Assembly (NCBI GenBank): GCA_025266875.1
Contig: JALLLT010000022.1
Coordinates: 372,001 to 436,000, forward strand
DNA: 64,000 nucleotides
Source: Fennellomyces sp. T-0311
Taxonomy: Eukaryota > Mucoromycota > Mucoromycetes > Mucorales > Lichtheimiaceae
Direction of reading: 5' to 3'
In this document: positions 22,937 through 35,335 of the stretch, piece after piece
How the letters are laid out: the number at the start of each line of letters is the position of its first letter
Numbering within the stretch: position 1 is the first letter of the stretch
Made by a program: the position numbers and the translations under genes
Notes under the pieces: model-generated
What the model was told of the DNA's origin: nothing
Database searches by the model: none
What the model saw: the letters and a program-made list of their open reading frames with translations, nothing else

Positions 22937-24906
22937 ATGTCCGATTACGCACCACCACCTCCACTCGTTTATACTGCTTTCCAGTTCGGATTCCGTGTTA
23001 TCTCTCATTTATTCTTTCGAGAAATTCAAACAACAGGTGCACACCTTGTGCCAGCTTCCGATCCGTGCATTTTCATTGTTGGTCCCCATGCCAACCAATT
23101 TATTGATGGCGTAACACTTTTCAGTCGCAATCCTCGTCATTCTTATGCACTTATGGCCTCCGTCTCCTATGAGCGTCCGCTTATTGGTCATGTCGGCAAA
23201 ATCCTAAGTGCCAGTAAGTTCCTGAAACATGTTTTTGCAACTCCACGATCTAATGAAATATATTAGTTCCTGTGGTGCGACCTCAAGATATTGTACATAA
23301 AGGCACCGGTACGATTCGTTACGATCCTGACGAACCCTTCATTATTCATGGCGAAAACACTCGATTTACGCAAGAACTTCATTCACGCGACTTTATCATC
23401 TTTGGCCGCAATTGCAAAGGGCATGTGGCACGCGTGATATCCGACACGTCGCTCGAGATCACACATGCTATCCCCAACATTTCTTCATCCACGGTGTATG
23501 ATTTCAAAATTTCCCCCCACGTCGATCAAACCCCTGTATACGAAGAAGTCCATACGTACTTGAAGCACCACGAATGCATCACCATTTTCCCTGAAGGTGG
23601 TAGTCATGATCGGCCCGAAATGTTGCCGTTGAAAGCCGGCTTTGCTGTCATGGCATTGGGTGCAGTTGCTGAGCACCCAGAATTGATTTCAAAGCTCAAG
23701 ATTGTGCCTGTCGGATTGAATTATTTTCATCCAGATCGTTTCCGTTCTAGAGCCGTCGTTTCGTTTGGTCAACCCATTGCCATCGAGCCGGAATTGGTCG
23801 AAATGTTTAAGCGCGGAGGAAAGGATAAACGGGATGCTATCACCCGGTTGCTGGATGAAGGCGATGATGCGTTCAAGACTGTCACTACAAATGCCCCAGA
23901 TTATGATACGTTGTTGGTGATCCAGGCGGCGCGCCGATTGTATAATACCCGCAAATTGACGTTGCAACAAGTCGTCGAACTCAATAGAAACTTTGTCAGT
24001 GGCTGGACTCAACTCAAGGATGATGAGCGGTTAATGGGATTGACACGCAAAGTCAAGTTGTACAATGACACCCTCAAGTTTTTGGGGATTCGAGATCACC
24101 AAGTGGATAAGCTCAATATCACGCCTGTCCGAGCATCTTTGCTGCTGATGAGACGGTTATTAAAGTTGATTGTCTTGGCAGGTCTGGGTGCACCAGCGTA
24201 AGTTGGATGGTAATACGGCTGTTTTTATGTGGTACTAATTCTGGATGACAGACTTTTATCGAATCTTCCTCTCATATGGGCCACCAACGTTATCAGCAAA
24301 AAGAAGCAACGAGGTTCGTTTTATTGGGCTTACAAGGACGGTAAAGTCACTAACAACTAAGTTTTTTTTAACCGTTGGTAGAGGCACTGGCTGGATCCAT
24401 GGTAAAGATTGCAGGCAAGGATGTGTTGGCAACTTGGAAAATTATCGTTGCTGGCATAGCTGCACCCATGCTCTATGGATTTTACGCTGCTATCTACTTT
24501 GGCTACTTGATCAAGCGTCGTCCCGAACTCAGCGTACAAACCAAAATGATGCGTGCCTGCATGGTTTGGGCTGTACAGCCAATTCTTCATTACATCCTTA
24601 TGCGACTTGGAGACAGCGGTATTGACATTTACAAGTATGTCTATTTAATTTTACAGAGGAAGGGAGCAAACAAGGCTAATGAAATTCTTGGTTGATAGAT
24701 CTATCAAGCCATTATTTTTGGCTGTGCGTAATCCAGAAGTTGGACAAATTCTTCGCGTCATGCGAAATGATTTATCAAAGGACATTACGTCGTTTGTGCA
24801 CGAACACCAGGATATCTTTTTCCCCGAGGTGAAGAAGGAGGGTGATGACAAACCTGTTTTGACGAAAAAACGAAGCTTTATTCATCGAGGCAAGCGGAAG
24901 AGATAG
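22937..24906 (+). CDS. SCT1: Sct1/Gpt2-type glycerol-3-phosphate/DHAP acyltransferase
   Basis: Catalyses the first acylation of glycerol-3-phosphate (or DHAP) in phospholipid and triacylglycerol synthesis at the ER. Exons: 22937-23213, 23267-24197, 24252-24313, 24382-24634, 24699-24906, about 576 residues; introns are 53-68 bases. Acyltransferase motif I appears as GPHANQFIDG, the Gpt2/Sct1 variant of HxxxxD. The second motif is FPEGGSHDRP. A region LKIVPVGLNYFHPDRFRSR supplies motif IV-like residues. Two hydrophobic segments lie near the C-terminus (KIIVAGIAAPMLYGFYAAIY and WAVQPILHYILM), and the end is highly basic (HRGKRKR). Sct1 and Gpt2 are paralogues; I cannot tell which is the better name. 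Confidence 0.92.
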
Positions 24907-25018
24907 ATGAGAACAATGGGAATTTATTGACGCACAGAAATATAACAGTCGTTAGCCAGATCACGCTGTCGAACCCGCACGAAATCCTGGGTCAAGCCTA
25001 AATTAGAAGTTTAGAATC

Positions 25019-25552
25019 TTATAGATCCGCCTTTGAAGCGGTATATACCAACATATTATTTATCCGCCGTTCATTTGTCTGCGTCTGCACCATTGATTGA
25101 TGATAAAACAGCAGTTTTCTTTTTTGTTTAAACGGTGAAACGCGATAGTCATTTTTGTATTTACCTTGATCATGATCGGTGGGAGGGGCTGGCTCATGCG
25201 ACAAAAGGATTGCTGCCTGACATCTGGTTACTCGACCGGAGCCATTGGAAGGGTGGCTATCATGCTGTTGCGCACGGTTATCTGCGTAACGACGGTCTTT
25301 TGCACGACGGTTCTGAAACCAGATCTGTATTTGTCCCACAGCAACATTGCAGAAACGGGCCAACCGCTCCCTTTCTTCTCTGGACGGTCGCGGATCTCTG
25401 GCGTAAGATGCGTTGAGCTCATCTAGCTCAGGACGTGAGTAGCGATGGCGACGCTGATAGTCGGGTTCACTGTGTTCACCACAGCTGTGGCCGTCGTAAA
25501 GAGACGAATGATGACTATCCGACATGCTATAGGCGTGGATTCTCGAGGTCAT
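25019..25552 (-). CDS. Homeodomain transcription factor, small
   Basis: The 60-residue homeodomain runs from about RRHRYSRPELDELNASYARD to the recognition helix QIQIWFQNRRAKDRR, with W48, F49, N51 and R53 present. It is therefore expected to bind DNA. The start could be the ATG at 25552 or at 25525 (MSDSHHSS); the latter follows an acceptor-like CTATAG. The C-terminal tail is uncertain: a good 46-base intron (GTAAATACA..AAAAAAG) near 25134-25089 would change the frame and the last residues, whereas the unspliced frame ends at 25019. The gene is convergent with the acyltransferase. No second domain is seen. Confidence 0.85.
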   Translation of the reverse strand: MTSRIHAYSMSDSHHSSLYDGHSCGEHSEPDYQRRHRYSRPELDELNASYARDPRPSREERERLARFCNVAVGQIQIWFQNRRAKDRRYADNRAQQHDSHPSNGSGRVTRCQAAILLSHEPAPPTDHDQGKYKNDYRVSPFKQKRKLLFYHQSMVQTQTNERRINNMLVYTASKADL

Positions 25553-25565
25553 CCTCGTTCTTCTC

Positions 25566-25582
25566 GTATATATATATATATA
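25566..25582. repeat. (TA)n microsatellite upstream of homeobox gene
   Basis: A short run of TA dinucleotides lies just upstream of the homeodomain start codon, where it could serve as or disturb a TATA-type promoter. Confidence 0.6.
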
Positions 25583-25638
25583 GACCCGCAACACAATCAA
25601 TCACAACAACGCGGTTTATCATTATTGAAGAAGGTGAT

Positions 25639-26125
25639 TTATTCGACGACGGAAAACATGGCCATGGCACCAGGCTCATCCTCGACACGCAACGATTCCA
25701 GTGCCGAAAATACGTAACGGTGATTCTTGCGGCGGTCTGCGGTGCGTATGACGTACTAGTGCAATGCATGAGCGGACACGTGAATTCTTAAAGGCGGTGT
25801 GCATACTTGCCTCCTCGGAATTGACCTGCTCCAGCGTAAGGCCATACTTTGTGGGCTTGCTCTTGGGCGTCGCTTTGCCGGTGATGGTGACAGGCTTGTT
25901 GTTCGCGACAATGCGTTGCTTGTCATCAAGGTCGAAGGTGGCACCTTTTGACTCCAAGTCGCCGGGTGTGCGCGACAAATCGTAGTTGGTGTCTGCCTTC
26001 AATTCATTGTTCTGGTCGACATACAGATAGCGACCACCGTGGTTGGCAACTTGACTCCCCATCAGTCATCCACAACACACACACACACACACACGGCACT
26101 GTTCACACGTACTTTTGAATGGCAT
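25639..26125 (-). CDS. Small unknown protein, 117 residues, three exons
   Basis: Splice model: exon 1 is only 13 bases (26125-26113, MPFK plus one base), then 26049-25807 and 25736-25639. The introns are 63 and 70 bases. The predicted protein begins MPFKIANHGGRYLYVDQNNE and ends ALESLRVEDEPGAMAMFSVVE. It is hydrophilic, has no signal or TM segment, and is rich in Asp, Lys and Thr. An acceptor choice two codons upstream in intron 1 breaks the frame, which supports the one used. A (CA)n run lies inside intron 1. I do not recognise the family. Confidence 0.6.
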
Positions 26126-26218
26126 TGTTATTTTTGAAGAAAAAAGGGTTGGAAAGAAAGAAAATAAAATCCGAAACAACCCCCAAGCTTATAAATGGTG
26201 TAAAAAAAAGGATAGCGC

Positions 26219-27180
26219 TTAATCAGCCTTCTTCGTCTTTTTGGTGAGGGTGGCCACAGCAAGACCGTAGACCTCCTTGGCCTTGGCGGACGCTTTGGCC
26301 GAGCAGTCGGAAGCCAGCTGTCTGCCGTGGTGGGCGTAGTGTGCAACCTGCTTATCGATGACCTCCTGGTTCTGCTGATACAGTTTCGGGAGCGAGAATG
26401 CGCCGACGATGAAAAGACCGACCAAGTACTTTGTTGAGATGTACGCTGCCAATGTCCACACCAGGTAGGCGATGCCGACGGCCCACGCACTTTGGAGCGA
26501 GTCTTGAATGAGGACTAATTTGGTAAGCTGCTGCACGACGGCCTCGACCACGTCCACGGTCAGCTCGCCTGTTCGGAGCACGCGGTCTTTGGGGATATAT
26601 GTTGCCTTGCTTTCAAGGCGCTGGTGGTGCGGGTTGCTCAGCGCATCCGAGCTTTTGCCGCCAAACACGCGTTGGCCTTGCTTGTGTGTGTTGACATACA
26701 CCCAGTTCAGTCCGGTCACGACGGTAAAGAATGCGGCAGCCATCTGCAGCAGCGAGTAGTACTGTGTCAGGATAAGCACCCCCATCAACACTGCAAAGAA
26801 GCCGCCGCTGCGCACGGGTTTTTCCCAATACAGCAGCGATAAAATCCATCCCTTGATGTACAGCGTGGGGTCTATCTGGGCGTGTCAAAACGTGTGTGTG
26901 TCTTGGAAGGCGCCAAGGATTTCTTACCGTCGTCAAACTTGTGCGTGTTGCTCAGGTTGACGTGGGGCAGTGGTGGCAGCACCTGGGGAACCACCTGTGG
27001 TTCCTGCGAAGACTTGGCTTTGTCCTCGGCAGGCTTGGGCGTGTCATCGACCTTTGCTGCTTTGCGGTGTGCGTGTCAGTTCAGCAGGGGAAAAGCAAAG
27101 GGGCGAGAGACCAACTTACGTGTCGCGGCGGGTGGTGGGGCGATGTTACTCAGGTCAGGTTGCTTTGCGATATCAGTCAT
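26219..27180 (-). CDS. RTN1: Reticulon-like ER membrane-shaping protein
   Basis: Reticulons bend the ER membrane into tubules. Exons: 27180-27120, 27059-26928 and 26871-26219, about 281 residues; introns are 60 and 56 bases. The protein has a Pro-rich cytosolic N-terminus (IAPPPAAT..) and then a reticulon homology domain starting LYIKGWILSLLYWEKPVRSG. Two long hydrophobic hairpins follow (SGGFFAVLMGVLILTQYYSL and, later, AWAVGIAYLVWTLAAYISTK), separated by a hydrophilic loop. The C-terminus ends KKAD, which fits the KKXX di-lysine ER retrieval signal. The 5' exons are invisible without splicing. The acceptor of the first intron is ambiguous by one codon. Confidence 0.86.
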
Positions 27181-27310
27181 GGCTGAAGGAAGAAAAAAGA
27201 AGGGAAGAAGAGTAGTGAGGAAAACGGATGGCCCCCACGCTAATTTTAATGTGGGATGCCCGATGCAGGGAGAGTGTTTCAAAAGCTTTCAGAACGAGGA
27301 TCATCTGACT

Positions 27311-30232
27311 TTATTTACTATTACGATCATCGTCGCCCGCCTCTTCTGCCTCTGCCTCTTCCTTGAACAGCAGGCTTATCGCCTCCGTGTACTTGGGCAG
27401 CACGGGTATCTGCTTGACGGCCACGCTCATCAAGTCAAAGCTGAAGCACACGTTGGATTGCTCCGACGATAAGGATGGGATCTTTGGGTAGCGCTGGCTG
27501 AAATGGTTCAGCAGCGTGTACCGCGCGTTCATTCTTTTTTTTTTGCATAAAAAGGTCAGCCATGTTTGCAACCAACCCTGCTGCCGTTACCTCTGCCCGA
27601 TTTCAACCGCCTCCTGCGTGGTCGAGTGGCGCTTGGCAATCGCCTCGGCCTTCATGCCATCTTCCAGTGTGGCCTCATGAATGAGCAATGTCGCGTTTTG
27701 GCCTGCTTGGACCAAGTTGTCGCAGGGCCGTGTATCACCCGAGTATCTAATCATTTTTTTGGCGGTGAGAGAGCCGGGTAACCATGAATTTTTGGCATAT
27801 GATGCGCTTACACAAGTCGCCATCCAGTTTGATGGTCTATCGTCAGCCCGTAGGCGTAGCGGCAGTGGATCACATTCACCGCCTCCAGGTGGCTGATCCC
27901 CATGGCGCTCTTCAGACCATTGAACCTGTTTGTTTGGTGAGCTTATTGACATGTCTCCTATATGTGCCTCCCTTACTGTTCCAGCTCGGTGTTTGCAGGA
28001 CTTCGATTGGTCAGGATGCTTTCGTTTCTGATCATCACTATCTTGTCCTGGAACCCGAACGATTCCACCTGGCTATACTCGTGCAGCCAGGTGTTGAAGA
28101 TGAACGGCGCCACCACGTACAGTTTTCTGTCGCTGTTCAACTTTCCATGCTTGTCAGCAACCAGCGCAGATGACTCCTCTCCCCCGCCCCCTCTCTAACA
28201 AGATATATACCTTCGCCCACTTGGTCAACAGCTGTATCACACCGAGATGGTGGTCCGCATGAAGATGGGACACGAAGATACATTGCAGTTGCCGCAGCTC
28301 GTCGTCCAGCTTTTCACCGAACCGTCGCATCATCTGTCCCAGCGTGCCTTCGCCAGCATCTAGCATCATCGACCCGTGCTCGGGAGTCTTGACCAGCGTC
28401 GCGCTCACTACAACAAACAGGATGATTTGTTACACAAGCGTGTTTTGGGGGGTCGGCAAAATATTACCATTTCGGTACTTTGACGGAATGGAACTGCCGG
28501 TGCCGAGCGTGATGATTTTTATGTTGTCGCCAGGAAACGCGTGATTGATGTCGACGCTACTGGCTGCTTCTCGCGCCTTGGTTACGGCTCCCATAAATTC
28601 TTGGTTCTTTTCAACCTGCTGCGACGCTTTTTCGTGGTCAAACTCGGGCCGTTGCGGGGAGCGGTCGACGCCAGGCTTGGGTTCCAAGTTGTATTGCAGC
28701 ATGTTGGATAAGGGAATGCATTTGGGTGGGAGATCCGTATCTAAGCAACCAGCTGTTAAAAAAAGGGGGATGGATCAAACAGCTTAAATTGCCTTGTCTT
28801 ACATTCAGTCAGCGAGCGAGCAGCCGTGTTGCTGTACTTTGGCACAGGGAAAATTTCATCATCCAATTTCGATAGCTTGACTTGCCCGTGCGCATGTGAC
28901 CTGTACAAGACTGATTGCGCGCACACATCATTCGTGCTGACAATGTGCTGTTTATATTTGCTTAGCATACTTTTTGCTTGCTGGACAATTGCCAAAGTAC
29001 CTCAGTCTTGGGATTGAACAAGTTCATCCAGTCGCGATATCGCTTGTCCTCGAGAACGTCTTGGCCGATGAGATGAATGACGGTGGATGGCTGGTTGTCC
29101 TTGATGTCCGTTTGCTGATACTGCTTGAACGCATCATTTGTGATCAGATTGTTAACGTACGCTAGGCTGGGACAATCTATGATCAAAAATAACTGCAATC
29201 AAGTAAGCGCTTTTTATCTTTTTCCAGGCACCTAATAAAATTCACATACATGACCAGCCGAAGAGGGTCCCATGACCTGATTTGGTTCAATAGTGCGTCC
29301 ATCTTCTAGTGTAATTGTCTGGCCCCGTTGCAATTGACCTTTTACACGACGTCAGAGCCGCAGTCCTTTCCCTGTCCACGATAAACACTTACCAAACAGA
29401 GGACCAGGCGTAATTCCCAGTCCTTTCGCAGCGTTCACATTGAATTTGCCGGGTAGCTTGGGTCCACGACAAATATACGACGTTGCCGCTGGAAAGGGTT
29501 GGGTGTGTGGCAGACGTGCGCGCAACATATCAAACGATCGCTGGCGCTGTTGGGTCTTTGTATCTGCTAATGGGTGACCTGGTTCAGTATCTTCGGCAAT
29601 GACAATTTCGTCCGGATTCTTGTTACTGCGCGGCGTGCATGGTGCTTCGATAGTATGACCTGGCGCAGCTTGCTTATTGCCCACGGGGAACATTTGCCTC
29701 AGTACTGAGCGACGATATTCCATGTCCTTGTCTCCATCCTCATCGCCTCGTCGACGCTTTTTGCCGAATAAACCTTGATTGTCGGGCAACACCACCACAG
29801 AGGATACTCGCAATGGACCTTTATTGGCTGATTCCGTGGACTGATCAAACTCGTCGATATCCAATGCCAGCGACGTCCTAATACTGCGGTTAGTGCGCTG
29901 TAGATGGTTAACCTGTAAGCAATATACCTGTAGACAAATTGACGTGTCGCAGCCATAAAGTGTGTCAAGTTTTTGCTGCCGTGGATCGTGAGATCTTTGA
30001 CACCTGCATCAGCCAAAGTAAGAAGCATGCCAGGCAAACCTCCAATATTTTGCCATTCGACTCGGGTAAGGTAAATGTCGCGCAGTTTTGCCATTCGAAC
30101 CCGCTCTTCAACGAACAGTCGTTGCGTGCCTTCACGACAGTTGAACATGTAGCGTTGCGAATCATAGTGGACAATGATCGATGGAGGACCTTCCACTGAA
30201 CTTTGGCCGACAAACTGAATATAGGCCTTCAT
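27311..30232 (-). CDS. TRZ1: Long-form tRNase Z (ELAC2/Trz1), tRNA 3' processing
   Basis: Endonuclease that removes 3' trailers from precursor tRNAs. Ten exons are needed; each junction I checked keeps the frame, and introns are mostly 50-70 bases. The N-terminal half carries the degenerate metallo-lactamase domain ([42 protein letters not shown]). The C-terminal half has the active site: [28 protein letters not shown], the metal-binding [26 protein letters not shown] and the late KRHSTTQEA, then [11 protein letters not shown]. The ATG at 30232 starts MKAYIQFVG. An in-frame ATG at 30316 would add 28 basic residues resembling a mitochondrial presequence, as human ELAC2 uses. The protein should act in the nucleus and perhaps in mitochondria. 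Confidence 0.93.
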
Positions 30233-30900
30233 GGTGCGCCGGATAATGTACTGGAACTGGAAATGCGGAGGAGAAGGTCGAACTAAACGAGCAGACAGAA
30301 ACGCCACAGGTGGCATGAAAAGGGTAAAGGCCTATTGTGTCTCCGTTTTCTGTAGTGAAAAAAAAATTTTGCTGGACTTTGACCACATTTTAAGCGTTCC
30401 CCTGGCAATGAAGTTGAGGTTTCGGCTAGTCAAGGGGTACTTATGATTTGACGTTTACTTGTACTATATGAGCGCATAGTACATCAATTTAATTTGCTAC
30501 TTTCAATAAGGAGAGGACTTAAATGGCTCAATATGCATAGGTTAATAAGTACGTGAATAGGTATCGGAACACGTTTACTAGCTCAGCCAGCGATTGGATC
30601 TCTTTCCTATATGGGTACGTTTTGTTGAGGGATCATAGGCGCACCCGACGATGATAATGGCATAAAGTATTAGTGGCGAAGGAAGAAGTTTGCTTGGAAT
30701 AAATGCAATTTTTGACCTATGAACGAGCTTTGCAGTGTATTGACATACTTAAAGATGCGCTTTGAATCTTAGAGTAGATGGTCCAAAACGCGTGCTTTAC
30801 GGAACCGCTGAGTTTGTGTCTGTAGCATTATTAGAAGCCGAGTTATGGCCAAAAGCAGACCAGCTACTGCTAAACTTGAGTCCGTCAAAAAGTATAGCAA

Positions 30901-31086
30901 ATGCAAATATTCCGGGGTAAAAAGCATTCAGGACGTAAAGTCAGATGTGGAAAAGCATATGGAATGAAAAAAACACACCACCGAAAAAACTTGGGAAAAG
31001 GGTCCAAATGTCAGCGACAGAGAACCTGCAGATTGAACTTGATTGCCTTTTTTGGTAACTTCTTTGCAAAGTCATCGTTCTGTTGA
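30901..31086 (+). CDS. 61-codon basic frame in left arm of inverted repeat
   Basis: Encodes a Lys/Arg/His/Cys-rich peptide (MQIFRGKKHSGRKVRCGKAY at the start) that is identical to the frame in the right arm. Four cysteines and many basic residues could suggest nucleic-acid or metal binding, but no family is recognised and a chance frame is possible. The DNA of this stretch has no differences between arms. Confidence 0.25.
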   Translation: MQIFRGKKHSGRKVRCGKAYGMKKTHHRKNLGKGSKCQRQRTCRLNLIAFFGNFFAKSSFC

Positions 31087-31320
31087 TTATTTTTCCGTGA
31101 TGTATTAGTATAGTTTATAGAGCTACTCAAGGCGAGTAGCTTGATGGTATTAGTTTGCGAAACAGGTGGTTCAACGAAAAGTTTCCTTGAAAGAACCGTT
31201 CATTTTTATCTTTTAAGCGCGATTTACGAAACTCCTGGGTCCCCATCCTTAAGCTGGCATCATCACTGTACTCGCCTTGAGTAGCTCTATAAACTATACT
31301 AATACATCACGGAAAAATAA

Positions 31321-31506
31321 TCAACAGAACGATGACTTTGCAAAGAAGTTACCAAAAAAGGCAATCAAGTTCAATCTGCAGGTTCTCTGTCGCTGACATT
31401 TGGACCCTTTTCCCAAGTTTTTTCGGTGGTGTGTTTTTTTCATTCCATATGCTTTTCCACATCTGACTTTACGTCCTGAATGCTTTTTACCCCGGAATAT
31501 TTGCAT
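31321..31506 (-). CDS. 61-codon basic frame in right arm of inverted repeat
   Basis: Mirror copy of the left-arm frame on the opposite strand, identical in predicted protein. Transcription from both arms would give RNAs that can pair. Whether either is expressed or translated cannot be told from sequence. Confidence 0.25.
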   Translation of the reverse strand: MQIFRGKKHSGRKVRCGKAYGMKKTHHRKNLGKGSKCQRQRTCRLNLIAFFGNFFAKSSFC

Positions 31507-31829
31507 TTGCTATACTCTTTGACGGATTCAAGTTTAGTAGTAGCTGGTCTGCTTTTGGCCATAACTCGGCTTCTAATAATGCTACAGACACAAACTCAAC
31601 GGTTCTGTATAGCGCGCGTTTTGGACCATCTACTCTAAGATTCAAAGCGCATCTTTAAGTATGTCAATACACTGCAAAGCTCGTTCATAGGTCAAAAATT
31701 GCATTTATTCCAAGCAAACTTCTTCCTTCGCCACTAATACTTTATGCCATTATCATCGTCGGGTGCGCCTATGATCCCTCAACAAAACGTACCCATATAG
31801 GAAAGAGATCCAATCGCTGGTTGAGTAGG

Positions 31830-32592
31830 TAGACTCATTTAAAGATGCTTGATGCATTCTCCTACTAGCTCAAAACGAGAAATGCAAGTAGTCAATATTT
31901 GCTCTTGTAGCAAATTCACTTATAAAATGTGTCCACAGGCCTGGATATACCTCAGAGCGGTGATACGTACTTTTTGTCCACTTTCTACTACGTTTCAAAC
32001 CTCCAAGTCACGCAAAAGTACTGGATTATCTAGAAGATGTGGTTTCAATCTGATTCTTTCCAACTCTTGAAGATAACTTTTTTATCTAGTCGCTGGACTG
32101 ACTAATTAGCGATTGTGCTCTTCTATGCCAAAGTATAACACTGACCAAACCATCTACCGAATTCTCTGTAGTGCTACTTTTCGTCCCAGATCAAACATAA
32201 TTATCATGTACGCTTTAATAGTAAAGCATACGTAGCATATTATAGCTCTCGCCCTCAAGGTTAGCAAGAAGCAACTTGATGTAATCAAAGTTTATGGCTT
32301 TCCAAAAAGCTGATCCGTTGCTAGAAAGGTCTTTGATCGGTTTTCAGATCCGGAATGCAGTATCTAGTTACATACGTATCTTGTTGGCAAGCTCCATCAT
32401 GGCCAAGCTAGAGCGTAGCCAAATAGCCCGTTGTATCCGTCTGATGGGATTGGTGCAATGCCACACATGGGCGAAAATCAAAACTTGCTTTCCTACTTTG
32501 CAAACCAGAAAGAATCTTCTTTTACGAAGGAATTTCTTTTGAAAATGAAAAATTATCTACAGTTAACGATGAACAATACTATTTGTACAGAA
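31830..32592. other. Intergenic, no gene recognised
   Basis: About 760 bases between the inverted repeat and the 3' end of the GCP2 gene. Short frames on the plus strand show no domain. AT-rich. Confidence 0.5.
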
Positions 32593-35288
32593 CTACTTTG
32601 ATTTTGACTTGTGATATTGATTGTAATCGAGCCTTACTACCAGACACAAGAACTGAACGGTCTCTGTGGCAGAATAGTAATTGAGAGCTTCCAGAAGTAA
32701 TTTCATATGATAACCAAACTGGTCCTCAATCTTGGCCAATGCTCGATGTGCAGTTTCAAAACTAGATGCACTTGCTGATGCCGCTTCACCCAATCCAGCC
32801 TTGGGAATACCAAACTGGTTCGGTATCTGTTGTTCAACCAGTGTTGCCAAAAGCTGCGAGAACCGTTCCGTATGGGCGACAAACACCATACATGATGTCA
32901 TCAGTTTGTTATAGATCTACTTCAGAGTGAGCCCAAACGTTCAAGAGAAAAGAACAATCGAGACTTACGCGAAGTAACTTTGCGTTGGTCAACATGCATT
33001 CTTTGAGACATGTATCCAGGAAATCCGAATGATACTGAAGCACTTGATCGACCGTCGAGACTTTGTCTAGGTTGGATTCTAGGCGACGCCAATTCGGTTC
33101 AAGCACCTCGTTTGTCACGTAATATGCGAACTGCTGAACAAACATCAGCATTCGATGCCGCAGAGTGAAAATACGGTACTTCCACGCATCCAAGCCGGGA
33201 CTACTGCTTTTGTTTTTCCATAATGCCGTTTTTTGCACCATCCACGCGTTGCATAACCGATCTTCGACATGTTTGAGGTAAAGCAGGTGGCGGAAGAGCA
33301 GCTGGTATTTGGTCAATGCCTTGCGTGATATCACCAAGGATAGAGGGAATGTCACTGTGTAGTCGAGTGTCAAAGCATCGTAACCTGTTTACGTTTTTGG
33401 TTAGTTAGGTCCACGCATGAAGATTCTTAAGTATTGCGCATGTGCTTACCACTCAGTACGTCGCGAGAGCTGGTGTTGTTTGTGGCGATACTGGTAGCAG
33501 TGTCACTGACGCCTCCTGAGATACTGCCTACCATGCTTTGACTACGCTCCAATTGCGCAGATCCTCGACTAGCATCGGAAACCCCATTCATCCACCGTGA
33601 GTCACGCGGTAAGCTATCCAATCCAGCGACGTTGATGATTCGCAGCAATTCATCCACCAGTTTTAACTTGCTCCTCACGACTTTGAGATCTTCCTTGAAT
33701 GGATCATACGCTGCGACCGAAGACGAGTTGCGCAAGACGAGATCCATCAATGATTGAAGCCTCACTAGCGAGATTTCGCGAGCAGGTTGCTTGAGTTCGT
33801 CCTTGGCCAAATCGAGAAACGACGTCAGAAAGTCGGATTGATCGAGGAAAAAGTAATGTTTGAGAGATCTGCGCGCGTTCTTCCTTTTAGCACATTGTTA
33901 AATTGGTATCCAAGTCAAGCTGACCTTAGTCGAGCAATCAGTTGTTGCTCTTTGAGGAGCAAATTCAGTAAAGTGTGATTGGCATACTTGTAAGCAATCT
34001 CCAGACTTTTTACAAAGCTAATAACGCTTGTTAGATCCAAGTAATGAAGGAATATTGGAGAAGAATAGGCCTACCCAGCACCGTTGACGGCAGACCAAAC
34101 GTCACCTCGCGCGGGACCGGTGGTCCAAGTAGGGTTGTCTGCGTGATTCATATCTGCATTCATTGCAGCTTGCATATCTTCTGGTTTGGCAATATTGATG
34201 CCACATTCTCGGACCACGTTCAAGTACTTTCCCGCCAGCAGGATTTTGGACTGGAGTGGCTCGAGAAAGGACGGCACCAGTTTCTCACGCACCGTGTATC
34301 GCATTTCCCAGTATGCATCGTTAAAGTCCTCTTTTAAATTCTCCTTGCGCACGCTCAGCTTTTCCAACACCATGAACTCGTTGTGCGGATCAATGATCTT
34401 TCCGCGGTAGATCCACGAGTACAGGATTTCAAAGTACGGTTCAGACGCTCGGGCCAGCAGATATGCGTAGATCTTTTTGCAGCGAGGATCGCTGTATGCG
34501 TATGTGGCACTTAGTAATGCGGTTTCCATATGTAACTTGAAGAAAAACTCACCCACTCAATCCAATCATGCGTTCTGTTAGGATGTTGAGTATAGGACCC
34601 CCCTTCTCCTGGTCTGTGATCTTGATTTGGCCCTCGTCCGCCTTTTTCAGGCCCTCGAGCACCGCTTCAATATCATCCTCATCGTCGTCGTTGCTCTGTC
34701 GTCGTTTGTACCGCAACTGCCGAATGGTCATGACCAGATCGTGCAAGATGCCCATTTGCTGTGCAGTATCGTCCTGCGTGAAGAACCAGAACTGCTGCAG
34801 CGTAAACTTGTTTGAAGACTGGAATTGGTGTTCGAGTTGGGCAATGAATGTCTCGTATTCTTTCAATATGGATGATAACGCGGCGGACAGCGCATGATTG
34901 ATGGATCCGTATTCGTATCGCGAGTGCTGTTCGACGAATGCGCTGATTGACATGTAATAGGTTGCCAGTGGCAGCATTTTCTCTACCAAACGACCTACGC
35001 TTGGATCGAGGGATGGATCGATGGCGTACCGTACCGACTCCCATTCGCCAGTGTCCACTTCGTCGTCGTCGTCGCCCATCGGATCATCGGTGCTTTTGGG
35101 AAACAGGATTTTGATGCATGTGCCACTAATGCCCTAATGCGGTATATTTTAGCTATTGGCCGTCTGCACTGCCCGACTGGCCATACCATCAGGACAAAGA
35201 GTAGGTCCTCCATCACTGCGTATTCTTGTATATGTGTTGGGTATACGCCGACTCCTGACTTTTATTTTGATATACACAGTGAGCCGTC

Positions 35289-35335
<47 letters not shown>

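Larger units (their letters stand above)
30577..31829. repeat. 1.25-kb near-perfect inverted repeat (foldback element)
   Basis: The left arm (30577-31138) is the reverse complement of the right arm (31269-31829), with a 130-bp spacer. Apart from the outermost dozen bases, I found only seven differences, all in the left-arm block 30793-30890, six of them transitions. The inner 240 bp are identical. Each arm holds the same 61-codon frame. No transposase or recognisable terminal motif is seen. It may be a foldback transposon, an inverted duplication, or an assembly artefact. It sits between the tRNase Z promoter and the 3' end of the GCP2 gene. Confidence 0.9.
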
